NCBI RefSeq assembly: GCF_018614195.1
Contig: NZ_JAGGOT010000023.1
Coordinates: 1 to 64,000, forward strand
Source: Streptomyces sp. ISL-43
Lineage (GTDB): Bacteria; Actinomycetota; Actinomycetes; Streptomycetales; Streptomycetaceae
Direction: 5' to 3'
Length of the DNA: 64,000 bases
The position numbers and the translations under genes were made by a program. The notes beneath the pieces were generated by a model. It saw only the letters and a list, made by a program, of their open reading frames with translations. It made no database searches and was not told the DNA's origin. Within the stretch, counting starts at the first letter, position 1, and each line of letters begins with the position of its first letter. Shown piece after piece: positions 42,579-52,062 of this stretch.

Positions 42579-42695
42579 GAGGGACTCCGGGTGGAGTGAT
42601 GAGGGGTGGCCCAGGAGACCCGGCCGCCGTCACTGTGCGCGACGGACGGCCGGGTCCGGTGGGTTGTGCGCGGACGCTGGCCCTGTGGGTCCGGG

Positions 42696-42923
42696 TCAGG
42701 GAGCGTGGCGGTCGCGGGCGCCGAGGCCCTCGTCGTCGGAGTCCGTCCACAGCGAACTGTCGTACGGGGTGTCCGGGACGCTGACCATCGGGCCCTGACC
42801 CTGGCCCGGAGGCCTGGCAGCTGCCGGTGCCTGCCGGGCGACGTCCTGCTCCAGCCGCTCCACGGAGCGGACCAGCTCGTTCAGGTTGCGTCGTACGGCG
42901 GTCAGATCATCTTGCAGGGACAT
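42696..42923 (-). CDS. Small coiled-coil protein upstream of sdh
   Basis: This 75-residue protein consists of one amphipathic coiled coil (SLQDDLTAVRRNLNELVRSV, ERLEQDVARQ) followed by a Pro/Gln and acidic tail (SLWTDSDDEGLG). ATG 42923. It is co-directional with the sdh operon, 117 nt upstream, and so may be transcribed with it. No function is recognised. Confidence 0.6.
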   Translation of the reverse strand: MSLQDDLTAVRRNLNELVRSVERLEQDVARQAPAAARPPGQGQGPMVSVPDTPYDSSLWTDSDDEGLGARDRHAP

Positions 42924-43199
42924 GACTTGCCCTCACTTCCGCAGGTGCGGTGGCAACGCTCATGTGCGCCTGCGAGTGTCGCGCCTCCCGTCCCCGCTTG
43001 TGAAGGGACGTGCAGCGATTGCGGGCGCGCAGGCGCGAACCGTGCGCCCCTCCTGACTCCATTTTCATCCCTCTTACGAGGGAACGCCCGTCCGGAGCGC
43101 AAGCCGGATTGGTCCGCACGGGTGGGGTTCGCGGCGTGGCGGGGGTCTGCTGCGGTGGGCGCGGCAGGGCGTCGATTTCAGTGGGTTTCGGCACCCAGT

Positions 43200-43232
43200 G
43201 TGATCAGCTCCATATACCGCCGAACGTGATCA
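43200..43232 (+). promoter_or_regulatory. Paired GTGATCA sites upstream of binding-protein gene
   Basis: GTGATCA occurs at 43200-43206 and 43226-43232 with a -10-like TATACC (43213-43218) between. The 364-nt gap 42924-43287 otherwise shows only a short hairpin (TCCCTC-TTAC-GAGGGA, 43068-43083). A promoter with a flanking regulator site is inferred. Confidence 0.35.
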
Positions 43233-43287
43233 AGGCCCCCTCCTTTTCACGACTCTTCCCCCACGCCCCGCCCCGGAGGTACCACCC

Positions 43288-45702
43288 ATGTCCCAGAGAA
43301 GGCGCAGGTCCTTGGCGCTCCTGACCTCGGGAGTTCTTGCACTGCCGCTGCTCGCGGGCTGCGGCGCGGGTGACGAAGAGGGCGGCCCGGCCGCCGCCGG
43401 ACAGGACATCGCGACGACCGCCCGCGACAAGGTCGCCGACGGCGGGGTGCTGCGCTGGGCCGTGGACGCCCTGCCCGGCACCCTCAACACCTTCCAGGCC
43501 GACGCGGACGCCACCACCAACCGGATCGCCGGAGCGGTACTGCCCCAGCTGTTCGTGCTGGACGGCAAGGGGCGCCCGGTGGCCAATCCCGACTACCTGG
43601 AGAAGGCCGAGGTCGTCGAGCGGGAGCCCAAGCAGGTCGTCCTGTACAAGCTGAACCAGCAGGCGGTCTGGAGCGACGGCCGCGAGATCGGCGCAGCCGA
43701 CTTCGTCGCCCAGTGGCGGGCCCTGAACGGCAAGGACTCCGCGTACTGGACGGCGCGCAACGCCGGCTACGACCGGATCGAGAAGATCGAGCGCGGCAAG
43801 ACGGACCTGGAGGTCAAGGTCACCTTCATCAGGCCGTACGCGGACTGGCGCTCCCTCTTCTCCCCCCTCTACCCCAAGCAGGTCATGGGCACCCCGGAAG
43901 CCTTCAACGAGGGCGCCCGGGGCACCCTCAAGGTCACCGCCGGCCCCTTCGCGCTGGGCGCCATCGACAAGAAGACCGGCACGGCCGCCCTGACCCGCAA
44001 CCCGCGCTGGTGGGGCCGCCCCGCGAAGCTCGACACCCTGGTGCTCACCGCCGTGCCCCGCGCGGAGCGGCCGGCCGCGCTGGCCGCCGGCAAGCTCGAC
44101 CTGGCCGAGATCGACCGCACCGGCGCCGACCGGATCGCGCTGGCCCGCCGCGAGTCCGCCAAGGCCGACGGCGCCCACGGCCCCGCCGCCTCGGTGACGG
44201 CCGCGCAGGCCACCCTGTCGTGGGCGTTCGCCTTCGGCGCGGACGAGGCCAAGGCCAGGAGCGAGCAGGAGACCCGGCAGAAGAACGCCGAGGCGGTGAA
44301 GCGGTACGCCGATGAGCAGGGCGCCCTGCGCTCCTTCACCGTCCGCAAGTCGCTGGAGCCGACCTACACCCAGCTCGCCTTGAACGGGGCATCCGGCCCG
44401 CTCGCCGACGAGCGCGTGCGCCGCGCCGTGGCCCGCGTCCTGGACCGCCAGGCGCTCGCCGACATCGTCCTCAAGCCGCTCGGCCTGCCCGCGAAGCCGG
44501 TCGGCAGCCACCTGGCGCTGGCCGGGCAGCAGGCGTACGCCGACAACAGCGGCGCCCTCGGGGGCCAGGACACCCAGGCCGCGCAGGCCCTGCTCTCGGA
44601 CGCGGGCTGGCGCCGGGGCGGCAAGATCACCGAGCCCCCGGCCGCCAAGGCGGGTGCGGAGGCCGCGAAGGAGACGGACGATTCGAAGATCCCGGCCGGC
44701 CCGGGCACCGGCAACGACGGCCTCTACATCGTCGGCCAGGACGACGAGCGCAACGGAGAGGGCCGGACCGACGACAAGCCGGCGGCCGGGGCCCGGGCCG
44801 CCGGGGCCGCGATGAAGGCCGACCACCCCGACGCCCGTCCCGAGGGCCCCGAGAACCCGGCCGGAGTGGGCCTTCCCGAAGGCGCGTACGGCTACGACGG
44901 GGAGATCGTCGACGCCGACTCCTTCGCCCGCGGGACCCAGCCCTCCCCGGTGCTCGCCCCGGCCCCCTTCGCGGCCCGGCAGGAACAGATGCTGCGCGCC
45001 CAGGCCGACGCCGTGGACGACGGCAAGCGCAACCCGGCCCTGGACGCCGAAGCCGCCGGCGAGCCCGCCGACCCGGCCAAGGCGAGCACCGTCCCGGCCC
45101 CCGCCAAGCAGGCCGTACGCACCTCCGGCTCCATGCTGGCCAAGGACGGCAAGGCCCTGAGCCTGCGCTTCGTCCTGCCGTCCGGGCCCGGCTCGGAGGC
45201 CCTGCGCACGGTCGGCGAGCGGATCGCCCAGATGCTCCACAAGGTCGGCGTGCAGACGGAGCTGACCAAGGTGGCCGACGAGAGCTTCTTCAAGGACCAC
45301 ATCGCCTCCGGCCAGTACGACCTGGCGCTCTACTCCTGGCCCGCGACCGCCTACCCCGCGACCGACGCCCGGCCGATCTTCGCCAAGCCGGAGCCGGCGG
45401 CCGACGGCTCGCTGCTGGTCGAACAGAACTACACGCGGGTCGGCACCGACCACATCGACCAGCTCTTCGACCAGGCGGCCGGCGAGCTGGACGAGGAGAC
45501 GTCCCGCGACCTGATGCGCAAGGCGGACGCCCGGATCTGGGCCGCGGCCGGCTCCATCCCCCTGTACCAGCGCCCCGAGCTGGTCGCCGTGAAGCCGGCC
45601 CTGGCCAACGCGGGAGCCTTCGGCCTCGGAGCGCCCCGCTACCAGGACATCGGCTGGAAGAAGCCGCCGACGGCCAATGACAAGAACGAAAAGAAGAAGT
45701 GA
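43288..45702 (+). CDS. Family-5 solute-binding lipoprotein with large insertion
   Basis: This 804-residue lipoprotein has a lipobox LPLLAGC after MSQRRRRSLALLTSGVLA. It matches the family-5 (peptide/nickel) binding fold: LRWAVDALPGTLNTFQADAD, VWSDGREIGAADFVAQWRAL, and the closing SIPLYQRPELVAVKPAL. A low-complexity Ala/Pro/Asp-rich segment at about residues 445-625 is inserted between lobes, unlike typical 540-600-residue members. It stands alone without permease or ATPase genes, so it may serve one of the two peptide importers further right. ATG with GGAGG upstream. Confidence 0.88.
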   Translation: MSQRRRRSLALLTSGVLALPLLAGCGAGDEEGGPAAAGQDIATTARDKVADGGVLRWAVDALPGTLNTFQADADATTNRIAGAVLPQLFVLDGKGRPVANPDYLEKAEVVEREPKQVVLYKLNQQAVWSDGREIGAADFVAQWRALNGKDSAYWTARNAGYDRIEKIERGKTDLEVKVTFIRPYADWRSLFSPLYPKQVMGTPEAFNEGARGTLKVTAGPFALGAIDKKTGTAALTRNPRWWGRPAKLDTLVLTAVPRAERPAALAAGKLDLAEIDRTGADRIALARRESAKADGAHGPAASVTAAQATLSWAFAFGADEAKARSEQETRQKNAEAVKRYADEQGALRSFTVRKSLEPTYTQLALNGASGPLADERVRRAVARVLDRQALADIVLKPLGLPAKPVGSHLALAGQQAYADNSGALGGQDTQAAQALLSDAGWRRGGKITEPPAAKAGAEAAKETDDSKIPAGPGTGNDGLYIVGQDDERNGEGRTDDKPAAGARAAGAAMKADHPDARPEGPENPAGVGLPEGAYGYDGEIVDADSFARGTQPSPVLAPAPFAARQEQMLRAQADAVDDGKRNPALDAEAAGEPADPAKASTVPAPAKQAVRTSGSMLAKDGKALSLRFVLPSGPGSEALRTVGERIAQMLHKVGVQTELTKVADESFFKDHIASGQYDLALYSWPATAYPATDARPIFAKPEPAADGSLLVEQNYTRVGTDHIDQLFDQAAGELDEETSRDLMRKADARIWAAAGSIPLYQRPELVAVKPALANAGAFGLGAPRYQDIGWKKPPTANDKNEKKK

Positions 45703-45763
45703 TGACGAAGAGGTGCATCCCAGGTTGAACCGAGGGTCCGAACCTCAGATGTGACTCAAGTCC

Positions 45764-45791
45764 CTTGCCCGCCGGATCACCGGCGGGCAAG
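45764..45791 (+). terminator. Terminator of the lone binding-protein gene
   Basis: CTTGCCCGCCGG and CCGGCGGGCAAG form a perfect 12-bp stem with an ATCA loop. The gap 45703-46020 also has a TTGACA at 45885-45890 and TACGAT at 45924-45929, but 33 nt apart, so they do not make one promoter. Confidence 0.8.
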
Positions 45792-46020
45792 GTCGTGGAT
45801 ACCCGTTGACCCGCGTGTTTTCAGGCAGTACCGGCGGCCGAGACCCCCCACCCCGCACTCGGCTCCGCTCAGTCGTCCGGCCTCTTGACAGACCCCCCGG
45901 CAGGCGGTTCCCGCCATCCGGCGTACGATGGGGTAAGGCCGTGGCAGGTTTTCCGCCCGGTCGAGGCGCGCGTGCCGGACCGTACGCGTCGCCATCCACG
46001 ATCCCGGGAGAAGCGCCGAA

Positions 46021-47925
46021 GTGCCCACGCGCCACGACATCCGTAACGTCGCCATCGTCGCCCACGTCGACCATGGCAAGACGACCATCGTCGATGCCAT
46101 GCTCAAGCAGGCCGGTGCCTTCGCCGCCCACCAGCACCTCGACGACCGCATGATGGACTCGAACGACCTGGAGCGTGAGAAGGGCATCACGATCCTCGCC
46201 AAGAACACGGCGGTGAAGTACCACCCGAAGGACGGGTCGGCCCCGATCACCATCAACATCATCGACACCCCCGGCCACGCCGACTTCGGTGGTGAGGTCG
46301 AGCGCGGTCTGTCGATGGTGGACGCCGTCGTCCTGCTGGTGGACGCCTCCGAGGGTCCGCTGCCCCAGACCCGTTTCGTCCTGCGGAAGGCTCTGCAGCA
46401 GAAGCTGCCGGTCATCCTCTGCATCAACAAGACGGACCGTCCTGACTCCCGGATCGACGAGGTCGTCAACGAGACGTACGACCTCTTCCTCGACCTGGAC
46501 GCGGACGAGGAGCAGATCGAGTTCCCGATCGTCTACGCCTGTGGCCGTGACGGCGTCGCCTCGCTGACCAAGCCCGAGGACGGCACCGTCCCCCCGGACA
46601 GCGACAGCCTGGAGCCGTTCTTCTCCACCATCCTGGCCCACGTCCCCGCCCCGGTGTACGACGAAGAGGCGCCGCTGCAGGCCCACGTCACCAACCTGGA
46701 CGCCGACAACTTCCTCGGCCGCATCGCCCTGGTCCGCGTCGAGCAGGGTGAGCTCCGCAAGGGCCAGACCGTCGCGTGGATCAAGCGTGACGGCACGATC
46801 TCCAACGTCCGCATCACCGAGCTGATGATGACCGAGGCGCTCACCCGCAAGCCGGCCGAGGTGGCGGGCCCGGGTGACATCTGCGCGGTGGCCGGTTTCC
46901 CCGACATCATGATCGGCGAGACCCTGGCCGACCCGGAGAACCCGATCGCGCTTCCGCTGATCTCGGTCGACGAGCCGGCGATCTCCATGACCATCGGTAC
47001 GAACACCTCCCCGATGGTCGGCCGCGGCGGCAGCGGCAAGGGTGCGGACGCCAAGTCCGCGGTCAAGGACCGCAAGGTCACCGCCCGCCAGGTCAAGGAC
47101 CGCCTCGACCGCGAGCTGGTCGGCAACGTCTCGCTCCGCGTGCTCGACACCGAGCGTCCGGACGCCTGGGAGGTCCAGGGCCGTGGTGAGCTCGCGCTCG
47201 CCATCCTGGTCGAGCAGATGCGCCGCGAGGGCTTCGAGCTGACCATCGGCAAGCCGCAGGTCGTCACGCAGGAGATCGACGGCAAGGTGCACGAGCCGGT
47301 CGAGCGCATGACCGTCGACGTCCCCGAGGAGCACATGGGCGCGGTCACGCAGCTCATGGGCGTCCGCAAGGGCCGCATGGACAACATGTCGAACCACGGC
47401 TCCGGCTGGGTCCGCATGGAGTTCGTCGTCCCGTCGCGCGGCCTCATCGGCTTCCGTACCGAGTTCCTGACCGGTACGCGCGGTACGGGCATCGCCCACT
47501 CGATCCACGAGGGCCACGAGCCGTGGTTCGGCCAGCTGGTCACCCGTAACAACGGTTCGCTGGTCGCCGACCGCTCCGGTTCGGTCACGCCGTTCGCGAT
47601 GATCAACCTGCAGGAGCGCGGCGTCCTGTTCACCGAGCCCGGCACCGAGGTGTACGAGGGCATGATCGTCGGCGAGAACTCGCGCTCCGACGACATGGAC
47701 GTGAACATCACCAAGGAGAAGAAGCTCACCAACATGCGTGCGGCTTCCGCGGACAACACCGAGAACGTGGTGCCGCCCCGCCGCCTCTCCCTGGAGCAGT
47801 CCCTGGAGTTCTGCCGCGACGACGAGTGCGTCGAGGTGACCCCGGAGGCCGTCCGCATCCGCAAGGTCGTCCTGGACCAGAAGGACCGCTCGCGCACCGC
47901 TTCGCGCGCCAAGTCCGGCAAGTAG
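46021..47925 (+). CDS. typA: Translational GTPase TypA/BipA
   Basis: This 634-residue ribosome-binding GTPase of the EF-G superfamily acts in stress adaptation and ribosome assembly. G-motifs are in order: G1 AHVDHGKTT, G2 region GITILAKNT, G3 DTPGHADFGGE, G4 NKTDRPD. Domain II follows (FLGRIALVRVEQGELRKGQT), then domain III/V and the BipA-specific C terminus with GRGELALAILVEQMRREGFE, SRGLIGFRTEFLTGTRG and SLEQSLEFCRDDECVEVTPE. It starts GTG and ends in a strong hairpin. In S. coelicolor typA sits beside the bldK cluster, as it does here. Confidence 0.97.
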   Translation: MPTRHDIRNVAIVAHVDHGKTTIVDAMLKQAGAFAAHQHLDDRMMDSNDLEREKGITILAKNTAVKYHPKDGSAPITINIIDTPGHADFGGEVERGLSMVDAVVLLVDASEGPLPQTRFVLRKALQQKLPVILCINKTDRPDSRIDEVVNETYDLFLDLDADEEQIEFPIVYACGRDGVASLTKPEDGTVPPDSDSLEPFFSTILAHVPAPVYDEEAPLQAHVTNLDADNFLGRIALVRVEQGELRKGQTVAWIKRDGTISNVRITELMMTEALTRKPAEVAGPGDICAVAGFPDIMIGETLADPENPIALPLISVDEPAISMTIGTNTSPMVGRGGSGKGADAKSAVKDRKVTARQVKDRLDRELVGNVSLRVLDTERPDAWEVQGRGELALAILVEQMRREGFELTIGKPQVVTQEIDGKVHEPVERMTVDVPEEHMGAVTQLMGVRKGRMDNMSNHGSGWVRMEFVVPSRGLIGFRTEFLTGTRGTGIAHSIHEGHEPWFGQLVTRNNGSLVADRSGSVTPFAMINLQERGVLFTEPGTEVYEGMIVGENSRSDDMDVNITKEKKLTNMRAASADNTENVVPPRRLSLEQSLEFCRDDECVEVTPEAVRIRKVVLDQKDRSRTASRAKSGK

Positions 47926-47974
47926 TCGCGTAGGACCTAGGTCACACTTGGGTCCTGCCCGTACGTGCCTTTGT

Positions 47975-48026
47975 GAACAGCCCTCCTCGTCACGGTGTAC
48001 GTGACGAGGGGGGCTGTTCGCTTTTG
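47975..48026 (+). terminator. Terminator of typA
   Basis: GAACAGCCCTCCTCGTCAC pairs with GTGACGAGGGGGGCTGTTC across a 7-nt loop and is followed by CTTTTGTC: a textbook intrinsic terminator. Confidence 0.9.
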
Positions 48027-48173
48027 TCAAGCGGATTATTTCGGTCCGGTGTCCGCATACCGACCGTGACACTCCGGAAGAAGAGCTAACAGTCCGTTTC
48101 GTTCATGTCTGTCTCCTATCCGTTTGTCCGGATTTCGGGTTTTAGCCGTAGTGCGATGTTGTGAAAACGAGAC

Positions 48174-48183
48174 CACTTAAGTG
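48174..48183. promoter_or_regulatory. Palindrome in the leader of the first peptide-importer operon
   Basis: CACTTAAGTG is perfect, within a looser ACCACTTAAGTGTGGT. It lies 183 nt before the binding-protein ATG in an unusually AT-rich stretch (48040-48190) that probably holds the operon promoter. Nothing else was recognised between 48027 and 48365. Confidence 0.35.
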
Positions 48184-48365
48184 TGGTTTACGGTCTGGGA
48201 GTCCCTGAGGATGGCTCCATTGAGCTCGGGTCAATGGGTCACACGCTGTGGGGAGCGTCGACTCACGAGCACACTCGGGACACTGGTCCTTATCGCCGTC
48301 AGGGGTGTCGGCGAAACACACCGGTGTCCTTCACATCAGACAGTGGACTCATGAGGAGGAAACCC

Positions 48366-50003
48366 ATGCGCGGTGCCAAGAGCGCCAAGTGGGTAGCGGG
48401 CGCGATTGTCGTCGCCCTGGCAGCGACTGCCTGTGGCGGTGGCGACAAGGGTGATAACGCCGCCAAGGGTGAGGTTGACCCGAACGGCATCTACTCGGTC
48501 GAGGTGGGCGAGCCCGAGAAGCTCCTCCACCCGGCCGACACGATGGAGTCCAACGGCTCGATCGTCATGTCGGGTCTGTTCTCGCAGCTCGTCGACTACG
48601 ACGCCGACGGCAAGCTCGTCATGGTGAACGCCGAGTCGGTCGACTCCAAGGACAGCAAGCTCTGGACCGTCAAGCTGAAGTCGGGCTGGACCTTCCACGA
48701 CGGCACCAAGGTGACCGCCGAGTCCTACGTCAAGGCGTGGAACTGGGCCGCGAACATCAACAACAAGCAGGGCAACGCGTCCTGGTTCGCCGACATCAAG
48801 GGCTTCGAGGCCCTGCACCCCGAGGCCGAGGGCGCCAAGCCCACCGCCGAGGCGCTCGAGGGCCTGAAGGTCGTCGACGAGAACACCTTCACCATCGAGC
48901 TCGCCAACGCGGTGCCGTACTTCGCGTACAAGCTCGGCTACGAGGTCTTCTCCCCGCTGCCCGAGGCCTTCTACAAGGACCCCGCGGCCGCCGGTGAGAA
49001 GCCGGTCGGCAACGGCCCGTACAAGTTCAAGTCGTGGGAGCACAAGAAGCAGATCGAGCTCTCCCGCTTCGACGACTACAAGGGCGAGAACAAGGCGAAG
49101 AACGGTGGTGTGGTCCTCAAGAACTACTCCACCCTCGAGACCGCCTACGAGGACCTGAAGTCCGGCAACGTCGACGTCCTGCGCCAGATCGGCCCGAAGG
49201 ACCTCCCGGTCTACCGTGGCGACCTCGGTGACCGCGCCGTGGACCAGCCGTACTCGGCGATCCAGACCCTGGCCGTCGCGTTCTACGCCGACCAGTGGAA
49301 GACCCCGAAGCAGGTCAGCCCGAAGGTCATCCAGGGCCTGTCGATGGCGATCGACCGCGCGACCATCACCAAGACCGTGCTCCAGGGCACCCGTGACCCC
49401 GCCACCGGCTGGGTCGCCAAGGGCGTCCTCGGCTACACGCCTGACGGTTCGGGTGACGTCGCCAAGTTCGACCCCGCGAAGGCCAAGGCGCTCATCGCCG
49501 AGGGCGGCGGCGTCCCGAACAACGAGATCTCCATCCAGTTCAACTCGGACGGCGGTCACAAGGAATGGGTCGAGGCCGTCTGCGGCAGCATCACCCAGGC
49601 CACGGGCGTCAAGTGCACCGGCGACGCCAAGCCCGACTTCCAGGCCGACCTCCAGGCCCGTAAGTCCAAGCAGGTCAAGTCGTTCTACCGCTCCGGCTGG
49701 GTCCTCGACTACCCGGTGAACGCGAACTTCATCAGCGACCTGTTCCGCACGGGCGCCGGCGGCAACCAGGGTGGCTTCACCAGCCCTGAGCTCGACGCGA
49801 AGATCGCCGCGGCCGACACGGCCCCGAGCCTCGACGAGTCCGTGAAGGCCTACCAGGCCATCGAGAAGGACCTCGTCAACTACATGCCGTCGATCCCGCT
49901 CTGGTACTACAAGGTCAACGCGGGCTTCTCGGAGAAGGTCCAGAACGTGAAGTACGCCCAGGACGGCGACCCGATCCTTGAAGGGGTCGAGGTCAAGAAG
50001 TAA
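48366..50003 (+). CDS. Oligopeptide-binding lipoprotein (BldKB-like)
   Basis: This 545-residue family-5 binding lipoprotein has a lipobox in ALAATACGG after KWVAGAIVV, giving Cys at about residue 22. The OppA/DppA fold is seen in LWTVKLKSGWTFHDGTKVTA, FSPLPEAFYKDP, KPVGNGPYKFKSWEH and MPSIPLWYYKVNAGFS. ATG 48366 follows GAGGAGG; frames upstream are open but lack this spacing. It is first in a five-gene importer operon next to typA, the location of bldK in S. coelicolor, although there bldKA precedes bldKB. BldK imports a peptide signal for aerial growth; orthology is inferred. Confidence 0.92.
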   Translation: MRGAKSAKWVAGAIVVALAATACGGGDKGDNAAKGEVDPNGIYSVEVGEPEKLLHPADTMESNGSIVMSGLFSQLVDYDADGKLVMVNAESVDSKDSKLWTVKLKSGWTFHDGTKVTAESYVKAWNWAANINNKQGNASWFADIKGFEALHPEAEGAKPTAEALEGLKVVDENTFTIELANAVPYFAYKLGYEVFSPLPEAFYKDPAAAGEKPVGNGPYKFKSWEHKKQIELSRFDDYKGENKAKNGGVVLKNYSTLETAYEDLKSGNVDVLRQIGPKDLPVYRGDLGDRAVDQPYSAIQTLAVAFYADQWKTPKQVSPKVIQGLSMAIDRATITKTVLQGTRDPATGWVAKGVLGYTPDGSGDVAKFDPAKAKALIAEGGGVPNNEISIQFNSDGGHKEWVEAVCGSITQATGVKCTGDAKPDFQADLQARKSKQVKSFYRSGWVLDYPVNANFISDLFRTGAGGNQGGFTSPELDAKIAAADTAPSLDESVKAYQAIEKDLVNYMPSIPLWYYKVNAGFSEKVQNVKYAQDGDPILEGVEVKK

Positions 50004-50028
50004 GTCCCACAGCGTAATTCCTTTCGAC

Positions 50029-50061
50029 GGATGTGGGCCGGCGGGGAGCCGGCCCACATCC
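50029..50061 (+). terminator. Hairpin 1 between binding-protein and permease genes
   Basis: GGATGTGGGCCGGC and GCCGGCCCACATCC form a perfect 14-bp stem with a GGGGA loop, 25 nt after the lipoprotein stop. There is no T-tract, so partial termination or mRNA 3'-end protection is likely. Confidence 0.75.
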
Positions 50062-50084
50062 GGGCCTATATGCAGCGCCCCGGG

Positions 50085-50141
50085 GGGCCCTTTCGCGACG
50101 CAGTGACGATCCCGTCACGTGCGTGCGTGGCGAAAGGGCCC
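50085..50141 (+). terminator. Hairpin 2 between binding-protein and permease genes
   Basis: GGGCCCTTTCGC pairs with GCGAAAGGGCCC, enclosing a second perfect stem GTGACG/CGTCAC. Together with hairpin 1 it separates the lipoprotein gene from the four downstream genes. Confidence 0.75.
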
Positions 50142-50178
50142 GTCCGGCTGCGCCTGCCGCATCTTCTACGGAGGCATG

Positions 50179-51111
50179 ATGGGGCGCTATGTCGCACGAC
50201 GACTGCTCCAGATGATCCCGGTCTTCTTCGGGACGACCCTGCTCATCTTCTTTATGGTGTACAGCCTGCCCGGCGACCCCGTGGCCGGACTCTTCGGGGA
50301 CAAGGGCACCGACCCTGCCACGCTGGCCGCACTGCGGCACGAGCACGGCCTCGACAAGCACATCATCGTGCAGTACTGGGACTACATCAGCGGCATCCTG
50401 TTCCACTTCGACTTCGGGTCCCAGATCCGCAGCGGACGTGAGATCACCGATGTCATCGGAAGCGCCTTCCCGGTCACGCTCCGGCTGGCTTTCCTGGCGT
50501 TCGCCATCGAGATCGTTCTGGGCCTCACGCTCGGGATCGTCGCCGGCCTCAAGGCCGGCAAGCTGGTCGACAACCTGATCCTGATCCTGACCCTGCTGAT
50601 CATTTCGATGCCGGTCTTCGTACTCGGCTTCATCGTCAAGTCGGTGTTCGCCTTCCAGCTCGGCTGGATCGCGCCGAACGTCAGCATCAACGAGACCTGG
50701 GGCGAGCTGCTCGCGCCGGCCATCGTGCTGGGTTCGCTGTCGCTCGCCTACGTGGCCCGCCTGACCCGCACCTCGATGGCCGAGAACCTGCGCGCCGACT
50801 ACGTGCGCACCGCCGTCGCCAAGGGTCTGCCCAAGCGCCGCGTCATCGGTGTGCACCTCATGCGCAACTCGATGATCCCGGTCGTGACCTTCCTCGGCAC
50901 CGACATCGGCGCCCTCATGGGCGGCGCCGTCGTCACCGAGGGCATCTTCAACGTCAAGGGCGTCGGCGGTCTGATCTACGACTCGATCATCCGCCGCGAG
51001 GGCCTCACCGTGGTCGGTGTCGTCACCGTCCTGGTCGTCGTCTACCTCATAGCCAGCCTGCTCGTCGACCTCCTCTACGCGGTCATGGACCCGAGGATCC
51101 GGTATGCCTGA
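50179..51111 (+). CDS. Peptide ABC transporter permease (DppB/OppB type)
   Basis: This 310-residue permease starts MGRYVARRLLQMIPVFFGTT, the family N terminus, and has six membrane helices. The cytoplasmic EAA loop reads YVRTAVAKGLPKRRVIGVHL, followed by RNSMIPVVTFLGTDIGALMGG. It forms the translocation channel with the next gene product. ATG 50179 is chosen over 50176 by spacing from GGAGG and by match to the paralogue at 57039. It overlaps the next permease by 8 nt. Confidence 0.95.
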   Translation: MGRYVARRLLQMIPVFFGTTLLIFFMVYSLPGDPVAGLFGDKGTDPATLAALRHEHGLDKHIIVQYWDYISGILFHFDFGSQIRSGREITDVIGSAFPVTLRLAFLAFAIEIVLGLTLGIVAGLKAGKLVDNLILILTLLIISMPVFVLGFIVKSVFAFQLGWIAPNVSINETWGELLAPAIVLGSLSLAYVARLTRTSMAENLRADYVRTAVAKGLPKRRVIGVHLMRNSMIPVVTFLGTDIGALMGGAVVTEGIFNVKGVGGLIYDSIIRREGLTVVGVVTVLVVVYLIASLLVDLLYAVMDPRIRYA

Positions 51112-52051
51112 TCTGACCCAGACCGAAACCGTGACGGCCGAGACCCCGTCGGCGCCCGGCGCCCCGGTGGCACCGGTGAAGGCCGAGAAGGCACGCAGCC
51201 TGTGGGGCGACGCCTGGGCCGACCTGCGCCGCAACCCGTACTTCCTGGTCTCCTCGGTGCTGATCCTGGTCCTCCTGGTCATCGCCACCTTCCCGAGCTG
51301 GTTCACCAGCGTCGACCCCACCAAGGGCGACCTGATCAACCACTTCCTCGGCAAGCCGGAGATCTCCAAGGTCGGTTCGCCCGAGTGGCTCGGCTACGAC
51401 GGCCAGGGGCGCAGCGTCTACGCGCGCCTCATCTACGGCACCCGGGCCTCGATCATCGTCGCCGTCGCCGTGACCGCGATCGTCACCGTGGTCGGCTCCC
51501 TCACGGGAATGATCGCCGGTTACTTCGGCGGCATCACGGACGCGATCATGTCGCGCGTCACCGACATCTTCTTCGGCATCCCGTTCCTGCTCGGTGCGAT
51601 GGTCGTCCTCCAGGCCTTCACCAAGCGCACGGTGTGGACGGTCGTCTTCGCCCTGGCGTTCCTCGGCTGGACGCAGATCAACCGCGTCATGCGCGGCGCG
51701 GTCATCACCGTGAAGCAGGCCGACTACGTGCACGCCGCGAAGGCGCTGGGCGCCGGCACCCCCCGGATCCTGTTCCGGCACATCCTGCCGAACGCCATGG
51801 CCCCGGTGATCGTGGTCTCCACGATCGCGCTCGGCGGGTACATCGCCGCCGAGGCGACCCTGTCCTACCTGGGCCTGGGCCTCGCGTCCCCGACCATCTC
51901 GTGGGGTGTGGACATCTCCGCCGGTGCCGCGCAGATCCGAGTGGCGCAGCACATCCTGCTGTACCCCTCGATCATGCTCAGCATCACCGTCCTCGCCTTC
52001 ATCATGCTCGGCGAAGCGGTACGCAACGCCCTCGACCCGAAGCTGCGCTGA
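51104..52051 (+). CDS. Peptide ABC transporter permease (DppC/OppC type)
   Basis: This 315-residue permease has an acidic and Pro-rich N-terminal extension, an OppC-N segment (SLWGDAWADLRRNPYFLVSS) and a BPD transmembrane domain from about 110. The signature GYDGQGRSVYARLIYGTRAS and the EAA loop ADYVHAAKALGAGTPRILFR are typical; it ends LGEAVRNALDPKLR. Translation is coupled to the upstream permease. It pairs with that protein to form the membrane channel. Confidence 0.95.
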   Translation: MPDLTQTETVTAETPSAPGAPVAPVKAEKARSLWGDAWADLRRNPYFLVSSVLILVLLVIATFPSWFTSVDPTKGDLINHFLGKPEISKVGSPEWLGYDGQGRSVYARLIYGTRASIIVAVAVTAIVTVVGSLTGMIAGYFGGITDAIMSRVTDIFFGIPFLLGAMVVLQAFTKRTVWTVVFALAFLGWTQINRVMRGAVITVKQADYVHAAKALGAGTPRILFRHILPNAMAPVIVVSTIALGGYIAAEATLSYLGLGLASPTISWGVDISAGAAQIRVAQHILLYPSIMLSITVLAFIMLGEAVRNALDPKLR

Positions 52052-52062
52052 GGAGGGCGTAA

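Noticed and set aside
45885..45929. TTGACA and TACGAT upstream of typA as one promoter
   Set aside because: They are 33 nt apart, far from the 16-19 nt needed.
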